A DNA stretch of 11,653 nt from DAOUGC01 sp034429695 (GTDB lineage: Bacteria; Chloroflexota; Anaerolineae; Anaerolineales; Anaerolineaceae), in contig DAOUGC010000025.1 in assembly GCA_034429695.1 (NCBI GenBank), positions 1 through 11,653 on the forward strand, read 5' to 3'. Below are positions 5,765 through 11,653 of the stretch, in pieces. Position numbers and translations under genes: made by a program. Under the pieces are notes generated by a model. The model saw only the letters and a list, made by a program, of their open reading frames with translations, was not told the DNA's origin and did no database searches. Position 1 is the first letter of the stretch. Each line of letters opens with the position of its first letter.

Positions 5765-8189
5765 CCAGTTCGGCAAAGCGGTCCCGCCATGAACGTAGTA
5801 TCCGGTCATCGGGGAACAGATACAGCATGTTATTCAGTACATAAGCCATGTCACGGATGAGATGTGCAGATGGCTTCTTCTCAATGGCAATATTGTATTC
5901 CTGTTCCGACCGGATGATGTTTCCTGACAGCAATAAATACAAGCCCAGGTATAACTGGTTGCCGTGAGTGTATGAATTCTTTAGTTTGCCCTCAATTATT
6001 TGCACCGCATTCTTAAAGTCATTTTCAGCCAGGTTCATCCTGCCCAACCGGCGGTGCGCCAGACCGCGCTGGAAGTGACGCCAATCGTTATCTGAAGCAT
6101 TTTGAAGTGCAGTGTTAAAGTCTGCCAGGGCATTCTCATTTTGTCCCACGCATAAATAGGCAAAACCTCGCGCCGGGATGACCCACTCATTGCGCGGATT
6201 TATTTTTAACGACTTTTCTATGTCAGCCAGGCCATCGACAAACAGCCCCAGTTCCACCTTTGTCTGTCCGCGCCGGGCAAACGCCCAGTCATTCTGGGGT
6301 TCAAGCTCAAGCACCCGCTCAAAATTGAGCAGCGCCTCGCGGTACTGGGCTGTCAACCACAGGATATACCCGCGCTCTGAGATTGCCCAGGTCAACCTGG
6401 GGTTGATTTCCAGCGCCCGGTTGCAATCTGCCAAAGCTTCTTCATACTTATATAAAGCCCGGTACGCCTGTGCGCGGCTGGCAATACCCCAGGCATAACC
6501 CGGGTCCAGTTCAATCGCACGGGTGAAATCAGTAATCGCCTGATCGTAATTGCCTTTCAAGCGGTGGGTTTCACCCCGCGCGCCAAGCACCCAGACCACA
6601 TCGGCGCGCAGTTCAAGCGAGCGGTTGAAATCAGCCAGGGCTTCATCGTACCGGGAAAGCCCCTGATAGGCCTGCCCCCGGCTGCCCAGCAGCCACGACG
6701 AATCAGGTGTGATCTCGATTGCGCGGGAGAAATCGGAAACGGCCTCCTCAAAACGCGACATCAAACGGAAGGTCTCACCCCGTTCCCCGATGATCCAGCC
6801 GGTATCGGGTTTCATCTGCAGCGCCCGATTGAAGTCTGTAAGCGCTTCCTCAAGTTTTCGCACAGCCCTCAAAGCCTGCCCCCGACTGCCCAGCACCCAG
6901 ACATCGTCCGGGTTAAGCTCAAGAGAGCGATTGAAATCCGCAATGGCCTGATCATGGTTGCCCATTAATCGGTGTGTCTCCCCCCGCTCCCCCAGCAACC
7001 ATTGGCTGTTGGGCATCAGGTCATTGGCCTGATTGTAATCAGCCAACGCCTCGGCATAACGGCGCATCAAGCGGTAGGTCTGTCCGCGGCTGGCAATTGC
7101 CCAGCCGTAATTGGGGCTAAGGCGGATGGCAGTATTGAAGTCACCCAGGGCCTCATCATAATGCGCCATCAACCGATGAGCCTCTCCCCGGTGGGCATTT
7201 GCCCACGCGTCGCGCGGGAAGATTTTTAACATGGATGTCAGGATGCGCACCACTTCATCATTTTTTCCCTGAGTTTGATACAGGTTGGTCAACCCAACAT
7301 GACAGCGATAACTGCCCGGCAGGCTTTCCAGCCCGCGCTGGTATTGATCCTGAGCGTCCTGGTATTTGCCCAACCCGCTGGAGGCGTCACCCAGTACAGC
7401 ATATGAACGGGCAATCCCCACCGGGTCGTTGTACTCCCTGAAGGTTTCCAGCGCGGTCTGTGCCAGATAAATGGCTTCATCATAATTACGTGCATCCACA
7501 AGACAATCCGCCTGGCGCAGGCGGGTGATCTCCTCTTTCCACGGGTCATTCAGTAATCGATAGAAAGAACAGGCGAAATCAAAGTCGTGCGCAGCGGCTT
7601 CAAGGTCTTCATTGCGAATGTTGCGCGCCCTGCGTTCCAGCGCGCCGCCGCAGCCGTGACCCCATGCGATCACCAGATCCATCATTCCCTGGGTCAGCCG
7701 CCCACCTGCCAGGTGTTCGAGTGACGCCTGGATCAACTGATATACCTGATTAAAATTACCGTTGGCTTTCAGTCTGTCGCCCACTTCCAACCAGCGTTCG
7801 GCGACCATCTCGGTATCGTAACTGTAAACCACCATCCAGTGATATACCGATTCGATATCATTCTCATCCCCACCACGCTGTTTGAACAGTTCGGCTGCCC
7901 GCTGTGCCATCAAGCGATAGCGTTCGATCTGGGAAAACCACCAGTCATTCAACACATGGGCGCGCACATCGGGTTGCACCCGCCAGCCACGACCCGGCAC
8001 CTCCTCCACAATCTCAAGAGAGGTCAACCGTGTAAACAGCGTCTCCCTGGCCGGGGCAACATGCGGACTGTCCAGCACGGCCAATAAACCGGCATCAAAC
8101 CAATGAGGGATGGCAGCCAGCCACACCAAATCCTTCAGATCTGCAGGCAGGCCATTAATCTTGCTGTCCAAATCGGCTCCATTGTTCAT
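5715..8189 (-). CDS. Large TPR protein with winged-helix-like N-terminal region
   Basis: The product is about 824 residues. The first 100 residues resemble the winged-helix module that follows the ATPase in STAND regulators (a WFDAGLLAVL helix, then LFTRLTSLEIVEE and a GWRVQPDVR wing), but no Walker motifs occur, so no ATPase is present. Residues about 115-325 are helical with degenerate TPRs. Twelve contiguous 34-residue TPRs follow, then about 88 residues of helical tail. TPR arrays bind proteins or peptides; partner and role are unknown. No signal peptide or membrane segment is seen, so it is probably cytoplasmic. I chose the ATG at 8189 because GGTGGAG lies seven bases upstream. An in-frame ATG at 8225 would add 12 residues but has no ribosome site. 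The stop lies inside the opposite acyltransferase gene. Confidence 0.85.
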   Translation of the reverse strand: MNNGADLDSKINGLPADLKDLVWLAAIPHWFDAGLLAVLDSPHVAPARETLFTRLTSLEIVEEVPGRGWRVQPDVRAHVLNDWWFSQIERYRLMAQRAAELFKQRGGDENDIESVYHWMVVYSYDTEMVAERWLEVGDRLKANGNFNQVYQLIQASLEHLAGGRLTQGMMDLVIAWGHGCGGALERRARNIRNEDLEAAAHDFDFACSFYRLLNDPWKEEITRLRQADCLVDARNYDEAIYLAQTALETFREYNDPVGIARSYAVLGDASSGLGKYQDAQDQYQRGLESLPGSYRCHVGLTNLYQTQGKNDEVVRILTSMLKIFPRDAWANAHRGEAHRLMAHYDEALGDFNTAIRLSPNYGWAIASRGQTYRLMRRYAEALADYNQANDLMPNSQWLLGERGETHRLMGNHDQAIADFNRSLELNPDDVWVLGSRGQALRAVRKLEEALTDFNRALQMKPDTGWIIGERGETFRLMSRFEEAVSDFSRAIEITPDSSWLLGSRGQAYQGLSRYDEALADFNRSLELRADVVWVLGARGETHRLKGNYDQAITDFTRAIELDPGYAWGIASRAQAYRALYKYEEALADCNRALEINPRLTWAISERGYILWLTAQYREALLNFERVLELEPQNDWAFARRGQTKVELGLFVDGLADIEKSLKINPRNEWVIPARGFAYLCVGQNENALADFNTALQNASDNDWRHFQRGLAHRRLGRMNLAENDFKNAVQIIEGKLKNSYTHGNQLYLGLYLLLSGNIIRSEQEYNIAIEKKPSAHLIRDMAYVLNNMLYLFPDDRILRSWRDRFAELAKIENFWLRSGTGGSD
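5982..7205 (-). repeat. Twelve tandem 34-residue TPR units, each beginning with Trp
   Basis: Twelve units of exactly 102 bases follow each other without a gap. Each starts with Trp and most fit W-x4-R-G-x8-Y-x2-A-L-x-D-F-x2-A-x4-P. In the first eight units, unit residue 8 alternates Glu, Gln, Glu, Gln and so on, and residue 5 is Ser in every even unit. This points to a 68-residue two-unit module that was duplicated. Units 9-12 are more diverged. Confidence 0.9.
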
Positions 8190-8321
8190 ATTCGCACTCC
8201 ACCGGGGGATGATGATGTTGATCATATCACGAACCGTGCAAATCGTTATACTGCCTCAGGATATTGACGATCCCATGTATAATTGGACAACCTTCGTATA
8301 ATTTATCCTTTGAGGAATGGA
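8190..8321. promoter_or_regulatory. Divergent intergenic region between TPR and cysteine-rich genes
   Basis: This 132-base gap separates two divergent starts. On the plus side it carries two TATAAT hexamers, listed separately. On the minus side TATAAC near 8246-8251 is a weak candidate for the TPR gene. A short inverted repeat, CACG-AAC-CGTG, lies at 8228-8238. Confidence 0.4.
8278..8302 (+). promoter_or_regulatory. Twin TATAAT -10 boxes upstream of the cysteine-rich gene
   Basis: Perfect TATAAT hexamers occur at 8278-8283 and 8297-8302, both inside TATAATT and 19 bases apart. Neither has a good -35 box at normal spacing. The second would start transcription very near the ribosome site GAGG at 8312-8315. 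This argues against an in-frame TTG start at 8283, which falls inside the promoter. Confidence 0.45.
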
Positions 8322-9044
8322 ATGATTCATCAAACTGGATGCCTGATCTGCGGGGAACCGCTTGAATACCTGGAACAATCCATCAGCATGACCTGCTTCC
8401 TGTGCAAGACCCCGCATTCCAGTAACACCCGCTGTGCGGATGGTCATTTTATCTGTGATGCCTGCCATAGCGGTTCCGCCAACGACTGGGTGGAGCGCAT
8501 GTGTCTATCCTCTGATTCCACCGATCCAATCCAGCTTGCCAACACACTCATGCACTTCCCCGGTGTCAACATGCACGGGCCGGAACATCATTTTCTGGTC
8601 CCGGCCGTGTTGCTAACGGTCTATTGCAACCTGACCGGCAGGCAGGCTGACAAGCCGGCACTGGTGGAAAAAGCCCGCAAACGCGCCGAGACAGTTCCAG
8701 GCGGTCATTGCGGCTTTTTTGGCACCTGTGGGGCTGGCGTTGGCGCAGGTATTTACATGAGTGTCCTGCTTGGAGCAACGCCGCTCTCCACCCGTGAATG
8801 GTCGCTTGCCAACCTGATCACCGCGCGTTGCCTCACCCGCATTGGCGAGATCGGCGGGCCGCGCTGCTGCAAGCGGGATACTTACATCGCCCTGCAAGAG
8901 GCAGCCGCTTTTACGACTGCCAACCTGGATGTGGAGATGAATTTATCCACACCGGTATGCGATTTCTCCCCCATGAACCATCAGTGCCTGCAGGCTGCCT
9001 GTCCATTCAACCCCATGAATGAAAATGCCCGGCAGACTGGATAA
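8322..9044 (+). CDS. Cysteine-rich DUF5714-like protein of unknown function
   Basis: The product has 240 residues, 17 of them Cys. The N-terminal part carries CLIC (Cys7, Cys10), CFLC (Cys25, Cys28), Cys38, His42 and CDAC (Cys45, Cys48), enough for two zinc or iron-sulfur sites. A glycine-rich core, GGHCGFFGTCGAG (residues 127-139), is followed by GPRCCKRD (179-186) and three C-terminal Cys (213, 222, 227). I recall this pattern from the DUF5714 family of anaerobic bacteria and archaea; the recall is from memory and not searched. No enzyme activity is established that I know of. There is no signal peptide, so it is likely cytoplasmic, where reduced cysteines survive. The ATG start has GAGG six bases upstream; a TTG 39 bases earlier is in frame but overlaps the promoter. 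It stands alone between divergent and convergent neighbours. Confidence 0.8.
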   Translation: MIHQTGCLICGEPLEYLEQSISMTCFLCKTPHSSNTRCADGHFICDACHSGSANDWVERMCLSSDSTDPIQLANTLMHFPGVNMHGPEHHFLVPAVLLTVYCNLTGRQADKPALVEKARKRAETVPGGHCGFFGTCGAGVGAGIYMSVLLGATPLSTREWSLANLITARCLTRIGEIGGPRCCKRDTYIALQEAAAFTTANLDVEMNLSTPVCDFSPMNHQCLQAACPFNPMNENARQTG

Positions 9045-9058
9045 GCTTCCGCCGGGCA
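9018..9058 (-). terminator. Probable intrinsic terminator of the GH13 gene
   Basis: TGCCCGGC (9026-9033) and GCCGGGCA (9051-9058) form a perfect 8-base GC-rich stem with a 17-base loop. Read on the minus strand, about 30 bases after the GH13 stop, the stem is followed by TTTTCATT, fitting a terminator for that gene. On the plus strand no T run follows. The element overlaps the last codons of the cysteine-rich gene. Confidence 0.55.
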
Positions 9059-9087
9059 TGGAGCAGGAGTTACCGTGCAATATGGGA

Positions 9088-10743
9088 CTAATCTGCAGGT
9101 TGCAATACAAAGATCCAGCTCGAGTATCCCGGCATTTCATCCACAAACAAGGTTTCCTCAAGAGAGCCACCGGCAGCCGTGGTGAGATCGTATGGTTTGC
9201 CCTCTCCAAGAAGAGACACCGCCTGATACGTCCCTGACAATGGGCTTTCCTCCCAGCGCAATTTCACTTCACTGACCGGCGATTTACCCAGGTTCACCAC
9301 CACCAACAAGGCTTCATCTTCATACGTGCGCAACGAGGCATACACGCTGCGCTGACCGGTTTGTACCTGCCACACATCGCCCACCCGCAGGGCGGGGTGT
9401 CCGCTGCGGAGATGGATCAGGCGTTGATAGTGGCGCAGCAGGCTGGCATCATCCTTCAATGCATCTTCCACATTCCTTAGGGAAATATCGCCATTCAATG
9501 TCGTCCAGGGAGTGCCGGTGGTAAAGCCGCCCAGCTCATCCGGCGCCCACTGCATGGGCTTGCGAATGTTGGGGTCGGGTTTGCTGCCGGTCATGCCTAT
9601 TTCTTCGCCGTAATAAAGGAAGGGTGTTCCCGGTGCGGTCAGCAGGAGTGTGGCCGCCAGCCTGGCTTTATCCACATCGCCATTGAGGGCGGACATCACC
9701 CGGTTCTGATCGTGATTTGTCAGAAATGCCGCGTAAGGGGCGCCATCAAACGCACGGCTTTGTTGGGTGAGGGTATTGCTGATGCGGCTGGCGTCAGCAA
9801 AGGTGGCCGCAGAGACCATGGCTTCCGCAAGTTCAAAATTAAATGCCAGGTCCAGTTCGCCTCCGGTCACATATTCCGCGACCTGGGTTGAGGGTGACCA
9901 CACCTCGCCGACCACCAGTGCCTGTTCAGCGGTTGATTTAACATGCGCGTTGTATGCCTTCAAGAAAGTATGCGTTGCCGGGGAATTTTCCTGCACCTGG
10001 CCTTCTTCGATGATATGTTTGGCTCCATCCATGCGGAAGCCGTCCACCCCCACCTCATTCAACCAGAAGTCGGCAACATCGAAGATCTCCTGTTGAACAG
10101 TTGGGTTGGCAGCATTGAGGTCGGGCATGCCGTCCCAGAAGACTGCGTAATAATACCCATCCTGGCCAGAATACCATACGTCCTGACCCCAGGGTCCGTT
10201 ATAACCGGGGTCTTCATCGGACCAGATATAGTAATCGCGATAGGCAGCATCACCTGCGTTGGACGCCTGGAACCATTCATGCTGGTTGGAGGTGTGATTG
10301 ATCACCATATCGATGATCACCCGTATGCCGCGATCATGCGCGGCAGTCAGCAGCGCCTGAAAATCTTCCATGCTGCCGTAATCCGGATTGACCGCGCGAT
10401 AATCAATCACATCATATCCGTGATACGAGGGGGATGGGTGGATGGGCATCAACCATAAAGCAGTCACACCCAGGTCATCCCCCGTGGCGGGGTTGCCGTC
10501 ATTCAAATAATCCAGCTTCTGGGTGATGCCGTTAAGATCCCCAATCCCATCACCGTCGCTGTCATAAAAGCTGCGCACGAAGATCTCATAGAAGACAGCG
10601 TGCCGCCACCAGGGTTCGGTGGGCTGATCACCCGGATAGGCAAGCCGGTCCATGGCGGCGTAGGGTCCGGCGCAACCCGCCAGCAGAACTGACACGGTCA
10701 GGAGGGTCATCAGAAAATACACGCCTTTTCCAACATTTTTCAT
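9088..10743 (-). CDS. Secreted lipoprotein alpha-glucan hydrolase, GH13 family
   Basis: A lipoprotein signal peptide with lipobox LAGC opens this protein, so it should be lipid-anchored outside the membrane. Numbers here count from a GTG two codons upstream. The GH13 barrel follows: a calcium-type Asp-rich loop near 63-71 (DSDGDGIGD), region I DMVINH (147-152), region V MPDLN (208-212), region II GFRMDGAKH with nucleophile Asp241, region III GEVW with acid Glu282, and region IV TNHDQNR with Asp347. A C-terminal beta domain ends the protein. MPDLN is the signature of the intermediate oligo-1,6-glucosidase/neopullulanase group (GH13_36), so it probably cleaves alpha-1,4 and perhaps alpha-1,6 bonds in maltodextrins or pullulan-like glucans. 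The length of about 551 residues is normal. I prefer the ATG at 10743 because GGGG lies at a usable distance; the GTG at 10749 is too close to it. No transporter gene is adjacent. Confidence 0.92.
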   Translation of the reverse strand: MKNVGKGVYFLMTLLTVSVLLAGCAGPYAAMDRLAYPGDQPTEPWWRHAVFYEIFVRSFYDSDGDGIGDLNGITQKLDYLNDGNPATGDDLGVTALWLMPIHPSPSYHGYDVIDYRAVNPDYGSMEDFQALLTAAHDRGIRVIIDMVINHTSNQHEWFQASNAGDAAYRDYYIWSDEDPGYNGPWGQDVWYSGQDGYYYAVFWDGMPDLNAANPTVQQEIFDVADFWLNEVGVDGFRMDGAKHIIEEGQVQENSPATHTFLKAYNAHVKSTAEQALVVGEVWSPSTQVAEYVTGGELDLAFNFELAEAMVSAATFADASRISNTLTQQSRAFDGAPYAAFLTNHDQNRVMSALNGDVDKARLAATLLLTAPGTPFLYYGEEIGMTGSKPDPNIRKPMQWAPDELGGFTTGTPWTTLNGDISLRNVEDALKDDASLLRHYQRLIHLRSGHPALRVGDVWQVQTGQRSVYASLRTYEDEALLVVVNLGKSPVSEVKLRWEESPLSGTYQAVSLLGEGKPYDLTTAAGGSLEETLFVDEMPGYSSWIFVLQPAD

Positions 10744-10842
10744 GGTCACACCCCGTATTTGTTTTGATTTCCCGATATGCTTATTGTAGCCGAAACCTGG
10801 TCACCGTTCTATAATAGACGAAATCAACACGATGAGGCTTGT
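10744..10842. promoter_or_regulatory. Divergent promoter region between GH13 and membrane protein genes
   Basis: This gap serves both neighbours. On the plus strand a perfect TATAAT lies at 10810-10815, with TTGTAG at 10784-10789 at a long 20-base spacing. On the minus strand TACAAT (10788 down to 10783) is a candidate -10 for the GH13 gene. No good -35 is seen for either. Confidence 0.4.
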
Positions 10843-11334
10843 ATGCAGTTTTTTCCCCTGTCATTGTCATGGTTAAATGCATTCTGGTTGCTCATTCCCA
10901 TATTGATCTGGAACGCAATCTTCACTCCACGTCTCACCCAACCGGGCTGGAAAACCGATCACCTGCTGCCGCGCTGGCTTTTGATCCTTGAAAATGTGCT
11001 GCGCGTGCCGGTGTTTTTTCTGCCGGTTGGCATGGCCATCTTCACCCAGGCGGCCAGCCCGGGGTTGGGGCTGATGGTGTATATCGCAGGAACCCTGATC
11101 TACTTCTCATCCTGGCTGCCGCTGGTTTATCAACCGGGATCCAGTTGGAGCAAATCCACAGCCGGTATTGTTGCCCCGCACCTCACCCCACTGATCTTCC
11201 TGACCGGCATCTCCATCCTGACCCATTCCTGGGGCTACCTGCTGCTCTCCACGCTGTTCACTACCGTACACGTTTACCACGGTTTGCTTGGGTTTGGTTT
11301 GCTCCCCGGCGGAGCAAAGTATGCGGAAGAATAA
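10843..11334 (+). CDS. Hypothetical five-helix membrane protein
   Basis: I do not recognise this family. The product has 163 residues, mostly hydrophobic, with likely membrane helices near 8-27, 45-69, 74-95, 107-128 and 130-154. Charged or polar loops hold TPRLTQPGWKTDH (28-40) and QPGSSWSKST (97-106), and histidines occur in the last helix (VHVYHG). The protein is probably in the inner membrane. The ATG start follows GAGG by five bases. An in-frame ATG at 10777 lies upstream of the TATAAT box and is therefore unlikely. The gene ends 30 bases before a strong terminator and appears to be transcribed alone. Confidence 0.75.
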   Translation: MQFFPLSLSWLNAFWLLIPILIWNAIFTPRLTQPGWKTDHLLPRWLLILENVLRVPVFFLPVGMAIFTQAASPGLGLMVYIAGTLIYFSSWLPLVYQPGSSWSKSTAGIVAPHLTPLIFLTGISILTHSWGYLLLSTLFTTVHVYHGLLGFGLLPGGAKYAEE

Positions 11335-11363
11335 TCACCATCCCATTTTCCTGGGAAAGGAAA

Positions 11364-11402
11364 AACAAAAAGACGGTCATCCAAAATGACCGTCTTTTTG
11401 TT
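11364..11402. terminator. Bidirectional rho-independent terminator
   Basis: A perfect 17-base stem (11364-11380 with 11386-11402) closes a CCAAA loop. The core GACGGTCAT/ATGACCGTC is flanked by an A run on the left and a T run on the right, so it works on both strands. It lies between two convergent genes and should end both transcripts. Confidence 0.92.
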
Positions 11403-11418
11403 CAAAGGTGAATGAATC

Positions 11419-11653
11419 TTACAGGCCCAGCAGAATCGCCGCGACGGGCAGTGCGATCTGCAGACCCAGTGAAATGCCAAACAGGCGCCATGACTTTGCG
11501 GTGCCGTAATTCTTGAGGTGATATTCCCCGCTGACCACCAGATAGATCAGGAACAAAAAGCCCAGGGCAATGGCGCCGCCATTGGTGATCAGATACGCCG
11601 TATTTCGATCCGCCCGCGAACTGGCTGCCGCCAACATCAACAGGTTAACGCCG
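11419..11653 (-). CDS. C-terminal part of a membrane protein gene, 5' end beyond the window
   Basis: A minus-strand frame runs from the right edge to a TAA at 11419-11421, with no stop upstream in the window, so about 77 C-terminal residues are visible. Two hydrophobic stretches look like membrane helices: one around ITNGGAIALGFLFLIYLVV and one at the very end, LFGISLGLQIALPVAAILLG. Between them is a polar loop (SGEYHLKNYGTAKSWR). I do not recognise the family. In-frame ATG and TTG codons at 11635-11640 have no ribosome site in the visible sequence, so the start probably lies outside. Confidence 0.6.
   Translation of the reverse strand, partial: GVNLLMLAAASSRADRNTAYLITNGGAIALGFLFLIYLVVSGEYHLKNYGTAKSWRLFGISLGLQIALPVAAILLGL

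Noticed and set aside
6564..6968. Plus-strand open frame of 134 codons with repeated pattern
   Set aside because: It is the antisense shadow of the TPR array; its periodicity comes from the 102-base repeats.
8190..8225. Upstream ATG at 8225 as start of the TPR protein
   Set aside because: No ribosome site precedes it, while the ATG at 8189 has GGTGGAG seven bases upstream.
9943..10458. Plus-strand open frame of 171 codons
   Set aside because: It lies antisense to the catalytic core of the GH13 gene, and no family is recognisable in it.
10777..10842. N-terminal extension of the five-helix membrane protein
   Set aside because: The extension spans the TATAAT box and lacks a ribosome site; the ATG at 10843 has GAGG.
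1..11653. Mobile element, CRISPR array, tRNA or riboswitch
   Set aside because: No transposase or integrase, no spaced direct repeats, no cloverleaf and no known riboswitch core was seen. The only tandem repeat codes for TPRs.

Overview
The window looks like chromosomal DNA of an anaerobic, mid-GC bacterium, most likely Chloroflexota of the class Anaerolineae. This rests on gene style only: a large zinc-ribbon/class III cyclase/STAND ATPase/TPR protein, long TPR proteins, a GH13 lipoprotein and a very cysteine-rich protein typical of anaerobes. No rRNA or other marker gene is present, so the assignment is an inference. I see no tRNA, CRISPR array, transposase or integrase.

Layout. On the minus strand, a patatin-like phospholipase (3731-4690) is followed, with an ATGA 4-base stop/start overlap, by a giant signalling protein (1-3734). 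That protein runs off the left edge; its order is two zinc ribbons, a class III nucleotide cyclase domain, a STAND/AAA ATPase and a long TPR-like region. Divergent from the patatin is a PlsC-like acyltransferase (4859-5764, plus). Its last 50 bases overlap, tail to tail, the end of a TPR protein (5715-8189, minus). That protein has a winged-helix-like N-terminal region and twelve uninterrupted 34-residue repeats. A divergent promoter region separates it from a 240-residue protein with 17 cysteines (8322-9044, plus; DUF5714-like). This converges on a secreted GH13 alpha-glucan hydrolase lipoprotein (9088-10743, minus), whose probable terminator hairpin lies in the end of the cysteine-rich gene. 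The right end holds a five-helix membrane protein of unknown function (10843-11334, plus), a perfect bidirectional terminator (11364-11402) and the 3' end of another membrane protein gene (11419-11653, minus), cut by the window edge.

How the genes may work together. The strongest functional link is patatin plus cyclase/STAND protein. They are translationally coupled, and they pair a lipid-degrading effector with a multidomain sensor that carries a nucleotide cyclase domain. This recalls nucleotide-signal defence systems (CBASS with CapV-type patatins; Pycsar with class III cyclases), but the combination could equally be housekeeping signalling. The cyclase domain keeps both metal-binding aspartates but has Ala where the transition-state Asn is expected. 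The divergent acyltransferase could re-acylate what the patatin de-acylates. The remaining genes look independent.
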